Positions 53,038 through 62,239 of a stretch of DNA of 64,000 nt are shown here, piece after piece. The translations under genes were made by a program, and so were the position numbers. This DNA is from Rahnella woolbedingensis (GTDB taxonomy: Bacteria > Pseudomonadota > Gammaproteobacteria > Enterobacterales > Enterobacteriaceae): positions 186,001 through 250,000 of the forward strand of contig NZ_RAHH01000002.1 of assembly GCF_003602095.1 (NCBI RefSeq), given 5' to 3'. Under the pieces are notes generated by a model. The model did not search any database. It was given only the letters and a program-made list of their open reading frames with translations, and was not told the origin of the DNA. Positions within the stretch are counted from its first letter, which is position 1. The number at the start of each line of letters is the position of its first letter.

Positions 53038-54108
53038 ATGTTTGTATACTCCCGCGCTGTCGGTGAACGCACCGGCAACTTAGAAGTTAACCAGTCTCAG
53101 TTCGCCCAATTGCAGGCTGCCCGTCAGGAAGGTGCGCAAGCAGCTGCTGACTTCATTGGTCGCGCCCGCGGCATCAGCGAAGATCGTGGTCGCCTGGATG
53201 CTGTGAACGCAGTGGACGATATCCGTAGACTGTACCGCGCCTTCGATACCACGGTATTGGCGCAGTTCGAACCAACCACGCAATTCACGTTGCTTAACGA
53301 CCTGATGCCGCTGTCTCGCTCGGTGCGCATTGAGCAATCCCGTTACGATTACGCTCGTACAGGCGGCCGTGGCTGGGCTCATACCTCGATGTCTGGCCAG
53401 ATTGGCGCCGCGCTTGACGCAAAGTCCTTCACCTTCGACGGTACGATGGTCCCGGTGCACGACTCAGGCTTCAAGTTTAACTGGCGAGATCCTATCTTCA
53501 ATAGCCCGTCAGCTCTCCAGTCTCAGGCTGATGCGCAACGCGGTTCTGTTGAAGATGTCCAGCGTCAGTACGTTGACTACATGTTCAATGGCTTCCGAGA
53601 CCCTGAAGGAGCCTACGTTAAGTTCGATGGCCTGACCTGGAAAGGCCTGAAGTCTGACGAGCGTGTTGCTCAGGTAACCCTGACCTTTAACTTCGCAACC
53701 AGCACCGATCCTGTTGCACTTCGCACTAATGCGATTGCTTTGCGCGACACCATGCGCATTACCAACAACCAGTACGCACCGCAGACGTGGTATGTGTCAG
53801 CTGAAATCATGTCGAACTTTGAACGCTACTTCGATGTGAATGCTACCCGCACCGTTCTGGAAGAGATCATGAAGCTGTCCGGCATTGCGGCCATCAAAGA
53901 AGATGCGCATCTGTCCGGAAACGAAATTCTGATCGTGCCACTGACTGCTGGCGTCATCGCCCCAATCGTTGGGCAGGCAATCGGCACCGTTGCTGATCCG
54001 CGACCTTTCTACAACAGCGACTACATCTGGCGGACTTGGGGTGCAATGGGCCTGATGGTTAAGCAGGACATCAACAGCAAATTCTCCGTTATCCACGCTT
54101 CAAGCTAA
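53038..54108 (+). CDS. Major capsid protein
   Basis: 356 aa. Contains RSVRIEQSRYDYARTGGRGWAH and, near the end, WRTWGAMGLMVKQDINSKFSV; length and gene order (protease, small structural gene, this) identify an HK97-fold capsid protein. SD AAGGAG. Confidence 0.88.
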   Translation: MFVYSRAVGERTGNLEVNQSQFAQLQAARQEGAQAAADFIGRARGISEDRGRLDAVNAVDDIRRLYRAFDTTVLAQFEPTTQFTLLNDLMPLSRSVRIEQSRYDYARTGGRGWAHTSMSGQIGAALDAKSFTFDGTMVPVHDSGFKFNWRDPIFNSPSALQSQADAQRGSVEDVQRQYVDYMFNGFRDPEGAYVKFDGLTWKGLKSDERVAQVTLTFNFATSTDPVALRTNAIALRDTMRITNNQYAPQTWYVSAEIMSNFERYFDVNATRTVLEEIMKLSGIAAIKEDAHLSGNEILIVPLTAGVIAPIVGQAIGTVADPRPFYNSDYIWRTWGAMGLMVKQDINSKFSVIHASS

Positions 54109-54117
54109 GGAAAACAA

Positions 54118-54465
54118 ATGGCACTCGTAAAAGTATTAGCAGCAAATATCTTTGCTGGTGCCAGCTTCCAGAAACTGGAGGCTGGTCAATCATACGACGT
54201 CAATGATGCGGTTGCTGAAAAGTGGATCGCCAGCGGCAAAGCTGAGAAGTCCACCGAGAAGAAAGGCGAGAAACTTGTGTTTGAGGTGGCGACGCCTTCT
54301 GCTCCTGCCTCATCTGATACCAAAGCTTTGCAGGATCAGATTGATGCCCTGACCAAAGCAGCAGAAGAAGCAGAAGCGGCACATGCCGAAGCTATCGCTG
54401 AAGTAACTAAGCGAGCAGAAGAAGCAGAAGCGGCGCTGGCAGCAGCCACCAAAAAGGATAAGTAA
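54118..54465 (+). CDS. Structural protein with C-terminal coiled coil
   Basis: 115 aa; an N-terminal small domain (VLAANIFAGASFQKLEAGQSYDV...) followed by a long Ala/Glu helix (about 68-113). Lies between capsid and connector genes. Unknown precise role. Confidence 0.72.
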   Translation: MALVKVLAANIFAGASFQKLEAGQSYDVNDAVAEKWIASGKAEKSTEKKGEKLVFEVATPSAPASSDTKALQDQIDALTKAAEEAEAAHAEAIAEVTKRAEEAEAALAAATKKDK

Positions 54466-54467
54466 TC

Positions 54468-54848
54468 ATGGCAGCCCCGCTAACGCCGGAAGATGTTCAA
54501 GCCTTTCTCGCCGAGCTGGGCTACTCCATTCCTTCATCCTTGCTGACACCAATCCTATGCCGGGTTAATTCGATTATCGATTGCTTGGATGGGGCAGGCT
54601 ATGACGACTGCACTCAGACACTAATCATGATGTATGCCGCCGCGCTAATGTCTGCCTCATCCGGTGCCAGGAAGATTAAATCTCAGAGTGCTCCATCGGG
54701 CGCGAGTCGCTCGTTTGAGTATGGCGATGATTCGATTACTTGGTTACGGGATTCTCTTGCAGCTCTGGACACATCTGGTTGCACTGGCGTTCTGCCAATC
54801 ACGGTTGGCTCATCGGTTGGTTTCTTCGATGTTGTAGGGGGTTGCTGA
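54468..54848 (+). CDS. Head-tail connector-like protein
   Basis: 126 aa, helical; PLTPEDVQAFLAELGYSIPSSLL and the YDDCTQTLIMMYAAALM core fit a gp6-like head completion protein. Context supports this. Confidence 0.7.
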   Translation: MAAPLTPEDVQAFLAELGYSIPSSLLTPILCRVNSIIDCLDGAGYDDCTQTLIMMYAAALMSASSGARKIKSQSAPSGASRSFEYGDDSITWLRDSLAALDTSGCTGVLPITVGSSVGFFDVVGGC

Positions 54849-55117
54849 TGGCAAGCGTTAAATCAGTTCTTGTAAGTAAGTTATGCGTGACTGTTATTTA
54901 TCGAGTTGCGGAGGAATTAAAAACCTTCAAGTCCCAGGTGTCGGCGGGATTCCTTATTGATCGTTTCCTTCAGATGGAAATGGGAAACATTGATGGGCTT
55001 TTTATTCCTGTAGGTAAAGGCCAGCAAGTAAGCGCCAAGAATGTTGAATGGTTTGAAATCATTCGGCCCGAACCAGATTGCAAATGCCCAGACCAATACA
55101 GCGAATATCAACTATGA
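54848..55117 (+). CDS. Hypothetical structural-region protein
   Basis: 89 aa from MASVKSVLVSK (1-nt overlap with the previous stop). Ends with EIIRPEPDCKCPDQYS. Overlaps the next gene by 4 nt. Unknown. Confidence 0.65.
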   Translation: MASVKSVLVSKLCVTVIYRVAEELKTFKSQVSAGFLIDRFLQMEMGNIDGLFIPVGKGQQVSAKNVEWFEIIRPEPDCKCPDQYSEYQL

Positions 55118-55461
55118 GTGCTGCTGCCAATTGGTCATACACAGCAACCGCGACTATCTGGAAGAACCTCGGAATCAGTGATGGTGGTGACTCGCTCGGC
55201 TTTGCTGCTCCGGTGGCAATCTTCTGTGATTACGAAGGTGGCCTGAGTAAGCGACTGGCTAGCTTGGGCGCTGAAATCGTGGTGAAAAATACCATCTGGA
55301 CGGAGTATTCCAGCGCTGATGCTGGTGATTACATCCTTATTGGTGCATCTACCGATGCTGACCCACTGGCGGCGGGTGCTGATGAGGTCAGGCAGGTCAT
55401 TCGCTACGCTGACACCTTTGACCGCGTGGCAGATGATTACGCCATTCTCACGGGAGTCTGA
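55114..55461 (+). CDS. Head-tail joining / minor structural protein
   Basis: 115 aa from MSAAANWSYTATATIW. Beta-rich (TIWTEYSSADAGDYILIGAS), a stopper-like layout expected between connector and HK97 gp10-like gene. Assignment by position. Confidence 0.7.
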   Translation: MSAAANWSYTATATIWKNLGISDGGDSLGFAAPVAIFCDYEGGLSKRLASLGAEIVVKNTIWTEYSSADAGDYILIGASTDADPLAAGADEVRQVIRYADTFDRVADDYAILTGV

Positions 55462-55462
55462 T

Positions 55463-55831
55463 ATGGGCGTGAAAGTTAAAGGCGTTAAGCAGGCTCAGCG
55501 AAACATGGACGCCATCCTGAATAACATTCAGGGAAAGAAGATAGTCAGAGCACTGCAAAGCGCGATGATTATCGGGTCATCACAGGCCGCGCTGTATACG
55601 CCAATTGATACCTCCTACCTGCTCAACAGCCAGTTCCGCGAAATCGTTGTAAACGGCACTCGTATCACTGGCAGGGTGGGATATTCAGCGAATTACGCTG
55701 CTTACGTTCACGACCCGGCTAACGTGCAGAACTTCAGGCGCCCTACAGCTGAGAAAGAGTTCCTCACCAAAGGCTTTGAGGACACCCAAAGCCTTATCGA
55801 TAAAACAGTAGCTCAGGAGATGTCGTTATGA
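55463..55831 (+). CDS. HK97 gp10-like tail completion protein
   Basis: 122 aa from MGVKVKGVKQAQRNMDAIL. AALYTPIDTSYLLNSQFREIV and GYSANYAAYVHD are typical of gp10/neck proteins. Confidence 0.82.
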   Translation: MGVKVKGVKQAQRNMDAILNNIQGKKIVRALQSAMIIGSSQAALYTPIDTSYLLNSQFREIVVNGTRITGRVGYSANYAAYVHDPANVQNFRRPTAEKEFLTKGFEDTQSLIDKTVAQEMSL

Positions 55832-56211
55832 CGCCTTCAATGGCTGACAGGGTGCGTGATTACTTCGTGGATACTGGCCTGACCTCTGGCTTCAAGGTTC
55901 AGAAGTTTGTCTGGAATGATACTGCGGTTCTGACTGATAAGTTCATGGTATTCCGACCGAATGGTGGCTCGAATATCAGAAATGACCTCGGCGCTGAATA
56001 TCTTGTTCTGGTTGATGTTATCGGTGCCAAGAATGGCAATCAGGCTGCCGATGACGCAGTGCAGGCAATAATCGCCAATGTGCAGGCCAACCCAACGCCG
56101 AATGATTGTATCGGCCACATCGAAAACTTTGGCGGAATCCCGTCACCCGTTCTCACTACAGAAGGCCGGTTAGTTTACCGACTCCAGTTCGCCTGTCTTT
56201 TTGCTGAATAA
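55828..56211 (+). CDS. Tail terminator-like protein
   Basis: 127 aa, alpha/beta, between the gp10-like gene and the tail-tube gene, the usual position of the tail terminator; overlaps the former by 4 nt. Confidence 0.72.
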   Translation: MTPSMADRVRDYFVDTGLTSGFKVQKFVWNDTAVLTDKFMVFRPNGGSNIRNDLGAEYLVLVDVIGAKNGNQAADDAVQAIIANVQANPTPNDCIGHIENFGGIPSPVLTTEGRLVYRLQFACLFAE

Positions 56212-56229
56212 GCACAATCAAATCCCCTC

Positions 56230-56255
56230 AAGGTCGCCACTCGCGGCCTTTTTTA
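56230..56255 (+). terminator. Terminator before tail-tube gene
   Basis: AAGGTCGC-CACTC-GCGGCCTT then TTTTA; second copy of the operon's stem type. Confidence 0.8.
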
Positions 56256-56277
56256 TATCTGAAACGAGGTAATTAAT

Positions 56278-57027
56278 ATGCAAGGTTGCACAACCGACAA
56301 TGGTGCAGTATTCGGACGCGCCGTCGTCCTTGAGGTGGCCTTGGGCTGCCCAGAAACTCCGCCTTCTGAGGGCGACTGGCAGGCTTTGGGGGCTGGCACT
56401 AGCAAAGGCCTCGACTTCTCTCCTAACACCGTGAACTCAGATGCTGATGACACGGGCGCGTGGGTAGAAAACATCGTGACTAACGCTGACGCAACGATTT
56501 CGTTCGAAGGCGAAGTGCGTAAAAACGACAAGTTGGATCAGTTCGGATTCGGCAAGTTGGTGAAGTACTTCGCAGATGAACTGAATGCTAAGCCAATTCG
56601 TCAACCGACCATCTGGGTGCGCCTAGAAGTGGGGCCGATTGAGTTCACCGGCTACATGGTCATCACTGCGCTGACTCCGGCGGACGGCGGCACTAACGAC
56701 CTCGTTACCTTCACTGTCGAATTCAAAGTAGCGAATAGCGATACGGTGAAAGTTGAGCAAGTCACCCCAGATGTTCCAGTAGCAAGCGTCACAGTAACCC
56801 CGGCGACATCTACGGGCGCGGTGGGCTCTACAGTTCAGTTGACGGCTAACGTGCTGCCATCTGATGCGACAATTAAAACCGGCGCATGGACATCTTCTGA
56901 TGCTACGAAAGCCACAGTCAGTTCAACCGGCCTCGTCACCCGCGTTGCGGTTGGTACGGCAACAATGACGTTCACAACCACCGACGGCGCGAAAACTGGT
57001 ACCAGCACAATCACTGTTACTGCGTAA
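56278..57027 (+). CDS. Major tail tube protein with C-terminal Ig-like domain
   Basis: 249 aa. Residues 1-160 form the tube domain (ADATISFEGEVRKNDKLDQFGFGKLVKYF); residues about 168-249 are a Big_2-type bacterial Ig-like fold (VASVTVTPATSTGAVGSTVQLTANVLPSDA...SSTGLVTRVAVGTATMTFTT). Such appended domains decorate siphovirus tails and may bind surface sugars. The ATG lies 22 nt after a terminator. Confidence 0.88.
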   Translation: MQGCTTDNGAVFGRAVVLEVALGCPETPPSEGDWQALGAGTSKGLDFSPNTVNSDADDTGAWVENIVTNADATISFEGEVRKNDKLDQFGFGKLVKYFADELNAKPIRQPTIWVRLEVGPIEFTGYMVITALTPADGGTNDLVTFTVEFKVANSDTVKVEQVTPDVPVASVTVTPATSTGAVGSTVQLTANVLPSDATIKTGAWTSSDATKATVSSTGLVTRVAVGTATMTFTTTDGAKTGTSTITVTA

Positions 57028-57063
57028 TTATCACAGCGGGCATTTTCGAGTGTCCGCGATAAT
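57027..57063. repeat. Hairpin after tail-tube gene
   Basis: ATTATC...GCGGGCA / TGTCCGC-GATAAT, without a T-tract. A TATAAT hexamer (57072-57077) follows, a possible promoter for the small gene at 57167. Confidence 0.5.
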
Positions 57064-57166
57064 GGTTATGTTATAATCACTTCGTGGCTAGGGTCGCCCC
57101 CGAAAAGCGGTTTCGTCACCGCCTGCCGCAACACTTTATTTGACTAGCAACTAAGGCGAGGGTGGC

Positions 57167-57349
57167 ATGAGTAACTTATTAAAGCTGAAATTTTCCGGCA
57201 GAAATGAAGAGGCGGAGGCTTTTATTAAAAACGCCGAAAAAGAAGCAATTCTTAAATTACTTGAAGATGCAAAGAAAAGCGTTGAAGAAGGCATGTATCA
57301 GGTTGACGCATCTATGCCATCTGGCGAAATAACTCTGACAATAAAGTAA
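57167..57349 (+). CDS. Small protein inserted in tail operon
   Basis: 60 aa, Lys/Glu-rich helix then a short strand (MSNLLKLKFSGRNEEAEAF...). Between hairpin 57027-57063 and terminator 57366-57389; likely a moron. Unknown. Confidence 0.68.
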   Translation: MSNLLKLKFSGRNEEAEAFIKNAEKEAILKLLEDAKKSVEEGMYQVDASMPSGEITLTIK

Positions 57350-57365
57350 TTCATCATTTTCAAAT

Positions 57366-57389
57366 AGGGTCGCTTAGGCGGCCTTTTTT
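57366..57389 (+). terminator. Terminator before tail chaperone gene
   Basis: AGGGTCGC-TTAG-GCGGCCTT then TTTT; third copy of the stem type. Confidence 0.82.
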
Positions 57390-57408
57390 ATTGCCAGAAG
57401 GAAAGCAA

Positions 57409-58095
57409 ATGACGCCTTTGAAAGAGATTGGCGAGTGCCTGATTACTGTAGGTGATGATGATTATTTCTTTCGCCCGTCATTCGCCAACATGACGCGCAT
57501 TGGCGAGCCTGACGAGATTGTCCGCGCTTTCTATGACCTTCACAACGACGCTGTAACGCCACTCTTTCAGCGGGCAATGGATGCTTTCGGAACCATCCCC
57601 GCATGGCTCTATCAGTACGCAAACAGTCACCAGATATCTAAGCCAGCAATCATGTCTGCAATCTCCGTCATCACTGCGTGTTGCGATAAAGATGCGACGA
57701 CATTGGTTGGCGAGATTATTCCTGGCAAAACCGGTAAATGGACGTTCGTCTACCGCAAAGGCCTAATGCACCCCATCGACATGATACTCATCGCGCAGTC
57801 GCTGATTACGCACGGCGTCATCGGCAAGGCAAAGGTGCGTCAATTACAGCGCAATGAGACTGGCAAGGCGACGACAGACTTTAGAGCCTTCGAATACATC
57901 AGCGCAGCACGTAATCACTTCAGCATGTCGCGCACAGAGGCCGAGCAGCTAAGCATGACCGAGTTTCAGCTTATGCTCGCCGCCAAGTACCCAGACCAGA
58001 AAGGCCTCACCCGAGACGAGTATGAGGCGGTAGCAGATGACTACTTTGCGAAGAAAGCACGAAAGCTGGCTAAAGTGCGGAACCAGCATTCATAA
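57409..58095 (+). CDS. Tail assembly chaperone-like protein
   Basis: 228 aa from MTPLKEIGECLIT after AGAAGGAAAG. Located between tail tube and tape measure; contains FRAFEYISAARNHFSMSRTEAEQLSMTEFQLML, similar to DUF6246-type tail proteins (recollection). No frameshift extension was seen, unlike lambda G/GT. Confidence 0.75.
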   Translation: MTPLKEIGECLITVGDDDYFFRPSFANMTRIGEPDEIVRAFYDLHNDAVTPLFQRAMDAFGTIPAWLYQYANSHQISKPAIMSAISVITACCDKDATTLVGEIIPGKTGKWTFVYRKGLMHPIDMILIAQSLITHGVIGKAKVRQLQRNETGKATTDFRAFEYISAARNHFSMSRTEAEQLSMTEFQLMLAAKYPDQKGLTRDEYEAVADDYFAKKARKLAKVRNQHS

Positions 58096-58100
58096 AGTAT

Positions 58101-58430
58101 TCATAATCTCTTTTTTACAGAAGCAGAATCACTAATTTCTGGATTGTTAGCCCGAATCTTTTCAGTTAAATATTTTTTTTCAATCGCGGCTTTCAAAGAT
58201 GCGCGAACACTATGAACTCGTTGTTTTATTTCAAATTTATCTTCTTTATCTAATTTGGAAGCCTTTCTTCCAACGCGATTTAATTTTTCTTTCATTCTTT
58301 TAAGAGTCCACGAGTCAATCCTATCGCCAGTCAACTCAGAAATCTGCTCATTCATTTTGTCTAACTGACTGTTTAGTTCATTTTTTAAAAACATAGCTAA
58401 TCCATTTTGTTGTTGGTTTCTATAAGCCAT
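58101..58430 (-). CDS. Antisense moron in the tail operon
   Basis: 109 aa from MAYRNQQQNGLAMF. Lys-rich (over 15%), helical, AT-rich compared with flanking tail genes, ending SVKKRL. It lies on the opposite strand between the chaperone and tape-measure genes, convergent with the former and divergent from the latter. No recognised family. Probably expressed from the prophage by its own promoter. Confidence 0.72.
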   Translation of the reverse strand: MAYRNQQQNGLAMFLKNELNSQLDKMNEQISELTGDRIDSWTLKRMKEKLNRVGRKASKLDKEDKFEIKQRVHSVRASLKAAIEKKYLTEKIRANNPEISDSASVKKRL

Positions 58431-58481
58431 TAATTTACACACCAGAAAGCATAAGTCACTAAATAATATAAAGGATAAATT

Positions 58482-61400
58482 ATGGCAGGCTCAGTTAACG
58501 CAGGCAGCATCATATATGAAGTGGATATGGATACCGGTCGCCTGCTTGCTGCCCGAAGAGAGGTTGACGCAGCCCTGAATGGCCTGAGCGGCAGCCTTGG
58601 ACGAATCGACGCATCAGTAACCCGCACAGAGCGTTCAATTGCCTCTGTAGGTCGCACTATGTCCAGCTTGACGAATATCGCCAAGGGTTTGGCGGCTGCA
58701 CTCTCTATTCAGCAAGTCGCCGAATATGCTAATTCATGGGTCAACGTCAGCAACAAATTAGTGAATGCCGTCAGGCCAACAGAACAGCTGGGTGATGTTA
58801 CGCAGCGTGTTTTTGACATATCTCAAAAGACGATGTCCAGCCTTGAGGCCACCGCTGCACTTTATGGCCGACTGGAAAGGGCAACGCGCTCAGCAGGGAC
58901 TAGCACTGCTGAACTAACAACCCTTGTATCGACTATCAATAAAGGTCTGGCAGTGTCGGGCGCGACTACGCAAGAAGCCAGTTCAACGATGATTCAGTTG
59001 TCTCAGGCATTGGCATCAGGCGTACTGCGCGGTGAAGAGTTCAACTCAATATCTGAGAACGGTAGTCGTCTGGCAGTAGCGCTTGCCGATTCGCTCGGCG
59101 TGACAATTGGTCAGCTTCGTGCCATGGCGGCGCAGGGCAAGCTAACCACTGAAGTGGTAGTTAACGGACTGCTCAAACAAAGCGATCAGATCGCCAAAGA
59201 GTTCAGCAGCACCGTTCTAACCATGGGGCAGGCATTCACTGTCGCTACAAACAACATCACTAAATTCATCGGTGAAAGCTCCACGACAAGCACAACGCTT
59301 AACGTATTCAATAAAGGTGTTATCTCTCTTAGTGAGAATCTGGACACCGTGGCAAGCATAATCGGTGTGGTTTCCGTGCTTATGGGCGGCAGATTTGTCG
59401 GGGCATTAGCAACGGCGACAGCGGCGAAATTTCAAAGCGTAGTGGCATCCAGAGAAATGTCTGTAGCAAACCTTCAGGCAGCGGAGACGGCTTCACTTGA
59501 GGCAGCGGCAACCTTAAGAAGCGCCGAGGCGGCTAAAATCGCTTCACAGGCTGAATTGGACAGGGCTTTACGGATGAAAGCGACGGCAGTCACAGCCGAT
59601 CAGTTGCTCATCGCGGAAACCCGACTTTCAGCAGCAAGAATTGAAGCCACCGCAGCAACTCAAGCCTACAATGCCTCGCTCGCAGCCAATGCAGCTGCTC
59701 AGAAAACAGCAGAAGCGGCCGCAAGAAGTGCCAGTATCGGCATGACCACATTACGTGGGGGTTTGGCGTTAATTGGTGGTCCAGTAGGCGCTGCGATGAT
59801 TGCGGCAGCAGCCGTTTATTACTTCTTCCAAAGAACGCAGGAAGCACGCGACTCTGCTTTTGCTTTTGCTGACAGCATTTCATCATTAGTAACCAAGATG
59901 AAAGAGCTGAGCGATGTGCAGTTGGCGGCTGAGATTGCAAAAGCATCCCAGGCAACAAAAGTTCAAACATCAGCAATTGAAGATCAGCGAGACGTTGTTG
60001 CTGGGCTTAAAAAGGATATCGATAACCAAACAGCATCAATGCGCATTTACGGCAGCACCGCATCTAAGCTACAGGATGTTGCTGACCTGACTGAAAACCT
60101 TGCTATCGAAACTGACAAGCTCACTACGATGGAGTTGAACAGGTCACGCACGGTTAACGCATCAGCAATTTTGCAGGCGAAATTGAATGGGGTAATGCTG
60201 ACCGGTAATGATCTGCTGGATAGGAACGGGACGCTTGCCAGAGTTGCCGCTGGAGCAATGACTGAACTTGGAAAGAGAATCGATGCTGCAACAGGCGCTA
60301 AAGAGAAATTTAATGCTACCAGCTTGCAGGTATCAGTAACCAAAGAAGGTCAGAAACAGATAGACCAGCTAACCCAGCAAAACGAGCTTCTTTCAATTCA
60401 GGATAAGCGCGAGCGGGCGATTAAAGCAGCTCGTTTGGATGCAATAAATGCTGGTGAAGGTAATCAAAATGTCATTAACCAAGTCGGCGAGTTAGCAGGT
60501 AAGAATTACGACCTGCAAAAGGCAGAGCAAGAGAGAACAAAAGCAACTAAGGCGTCTAACGCGGAAGGAAAGAAAGCCGAAAATCAGGCAGAAAGCATTG
60601 CTCAGAAGCTCGCTAACCTGCAACAACAATCCGAACTGGCAGGCGATTCAACGAGAGAGCTTAGCCGCGAACAGGCAATTCTTACTGCTCAGCAATCACT
60701 TGGAAGTGCTGCAACGGAGAAGGATATCGCTCTTGCCGGACAGTATGCAGCTGCTAAGTGGGATACAGGAAACGCCATCAGGGCACAGGCTGCTGCTGAA
60801 AAGCTTCTCCCTGAAACCAAGGAGAACGCGACCTACAGGCAGGATGTTGCCGATCTTCAAACTGCGCTGTCAGCGAAGAAGATCTCTCAGGAACAGTTCA
60901 ATGCCACATCAGAGCAACTTGAGCAACAGCATCAGGCAGCACTGGCTCAAATAAGAGCCAATCAGGCTGTAACACCCCAGCAAGAGGCCGCTGGCACAGT
61001 TGACCCAGTTCAGGCTCTGGCAAATGAGAACGCCAAGAAATTGGCACTAATACAACAGTTTGAAACCAATAAAACCCTCACCGAGCAGCAAGGTATAGCT
61101 CTGCGTAATGCGGCAAATACCGTCTATGAGAAGCAGCGTACGGATGCAATGTGGGAGTTGTATCGCAACCAGAGCGTGACTAATGAATTAATGGCATCAG
61201 CTGTTGATGGATTTGCTAGTCAAGCAGCCAGCTCACTAACAGGATTGATAGATGGTACTCAAAGCGCATCTGAGGCGTTCCAAAACCTAGGAACCTCCAT
61301 TATCAATAGTGTTATTCAGGCATTGGTGGAAGTTGGCATTCAATACCTGAAAAATGCGGCAATGGCGATGATTGCAGACAAAATGCAAGCTAACTCGTCA

Positions 61401-61889
61401 AGCACTGCGGCAACCCAGACGGCAACAGCATGGGCTCCTGCGGCAGCCGCGGCATCTATTGCAACATTTGGTGGTGCTGCTGTGGCCGGTATCGCTGGCA
61501 TGGTGGCTGCGTACGGGGTTGGCATTGCCTTAGCCGGTAAGCGTAAAAATGGCGGTCCTGTTAGCGCTGGTGGCATGTACCAAGTAGGCGAGGGCGGTAT
61601 GCCTGAAATCTACCAGTCTTCATCTGGCCGCCAGTACATGATCCCCGGCGATAACGGCAGCGTCATCAGTAACAAAGACATGCAGTCAGGTAGCGGGGGT
61701 TCGAGCTCAGGCATAACTGTCATTATTCAGAACATGTCTTCTAATGCTGGAGTTCAGGATTACCAGACATCGAAAGACCAAAGCGGGAATGATGTGTTGC
61801 AAATCGCTATTGCTGACATAAATAATGGAGGGGCGCTAAGTCAGGCAATTTCAAACAACCACCAAGCCCCAAGAAGGGCTACTCAGTAA
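58482..61889 (+). CDS. Tail tape-measure protein
   Basis: 1135 aa, the longest gene in the window. N-terminal tape-measure domain (SSLEATAALYGRLERATRSAG, GVLRGEEFNSISENGSRL), central hydrophobic segments (about 420-450 and 990-1025) and long Gln/Ala coiled coils; Gly-rich C-terminal with NGGPVSAGGMYQVGEGGMPE. Sets siphovirus tail length. Confidence 0.95.
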   Translation: MAGSVNAGSIIYEVDMDTGRLLAARREVDAALNGLSGSLGRIDASVTRTERSIASVGRTMSSLTNIAKGLAAALSIQQVAEYANSWVNVSNKLVNAVRPTEQLGDVTQRVFDISQKTMSSLEATAALYGRLERATRSAGTSTAELTTLVSTINKGLAVSGATTQEASSTMIQLSQALASGVLRGEEFNSISENGSRLAVALADSLGVTIGQLRAMAAQGKLTTEVVVNGLLKQSDQIAKEFSSTVLTMGQAFTVATNNITKFIGESSTTSTTLNVFNKGVISLSENLDTVASIIGVVSVLMGGRFVGALATATAAKFQSVVASREMSVANLQAAETASLEAAATLRSAEAAKIASQAELDRALRMKATAVTADQLLIAETRLSAARIEATAATQAYNASLAANAAAQKTAEAAARSASIGMTTLRGGLALIGGPVGAAMIAAAAVYYFFQRTQEARDSAFAFADSISSLVTKMKELSDVQLAAEIAKASQATKVQTSAIEDQRDVVAGLKKDIDNQTASMRIYGSTASKLQDVADLTENLAIETDKLTTMELNRSRTVNASAILQAKLNGVMLTGNDLLDRNGTLARVAAGAMTELGKRIDAATGAKEKFNATSLQVSVTKEGQKQIDQLTQQNELLSIQDKRERAIKAARLDAINAGEGNQNVINQVGELAGKNYDLQKAEQERTKATKASNAEGKKAENQAESIAQKLANLQQQSELAGDSTRELSREQAILTAQQSLGSAATEKDIALAGQYAAAKWDTGNAIRAQAAAEKLLPETKENATYRQDVADLQTALSAKKISQEQFNATSEQLEQQHQAALAQIRANQAVTPQQEAAGTVDPVQALANENAKKLALIQQFETNKTLTEQQGIALRNAANTVYEKQRTDAMWELYRNQSVTNELMASAVDGFASQAASSLTGLIDGTQSASEAFQNLGTSIINSVIQALVEVGIQYLKNAAMAMIADKMQANSSSTAATQTATAWAPAAAAASIATFGGAAVAGIAGMVAAYGVGIALAGKRKNGGPVSAGGMYQVGEGGMPEIYQSSSGRQYMIPGDNGSVISNKDMQSGSGGSSSGITVIIQNMSSNAGVQDYQTSKDQSGNDVLQIAIADINNGGALSQAISNNHQAPRRATQ

Positions 61890-61899
61890 GGGAGTCAAA

Positions 61900-62130
61900 A
61901 TGGACAGTCTATTCCCAGGTGATAAGTCTCAATTAGTTTCAATGGAGATAGGAAAGAAATATAACCTAGGATTTAATCGGCTAGTCAGATTTGAAATTAC
62001 TACAAGTGGCGGGTCGATTATTTCAGGATTTATACCAGCAAATGAATACCTTGAGGTGACAAATGGGGGCGACATAACGAGCGCCGATATCAACATCCAC
62101 GACATTCAGAAGGGTCCGCAAGAGGTTTAA
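61900..62130 (+). CDS. Hypothetical tail-region protein
   Basis: 76 aa, beta-rich, 10 nt after the tape-measure stop with SD AGGGAG; unknown. Confidence 0.68.
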   Translation: MDSLFPGDKSQLVSMEIGKKYNLGFNRLVRFEITTSGGSIISGFIPANEYLEVTNGGDITSADINIHDIQKGPQEV

Positions 62131-62239
62131 TCACGAAAAACAACTCGGCAACTTGGCGGGCAACGCAGTAGGGATTTGCGTTGCCTTGCACTGTCCCTCT
62201 GCTAACATGAAACTAACTGTTACTTATGGGGATAGGGAT

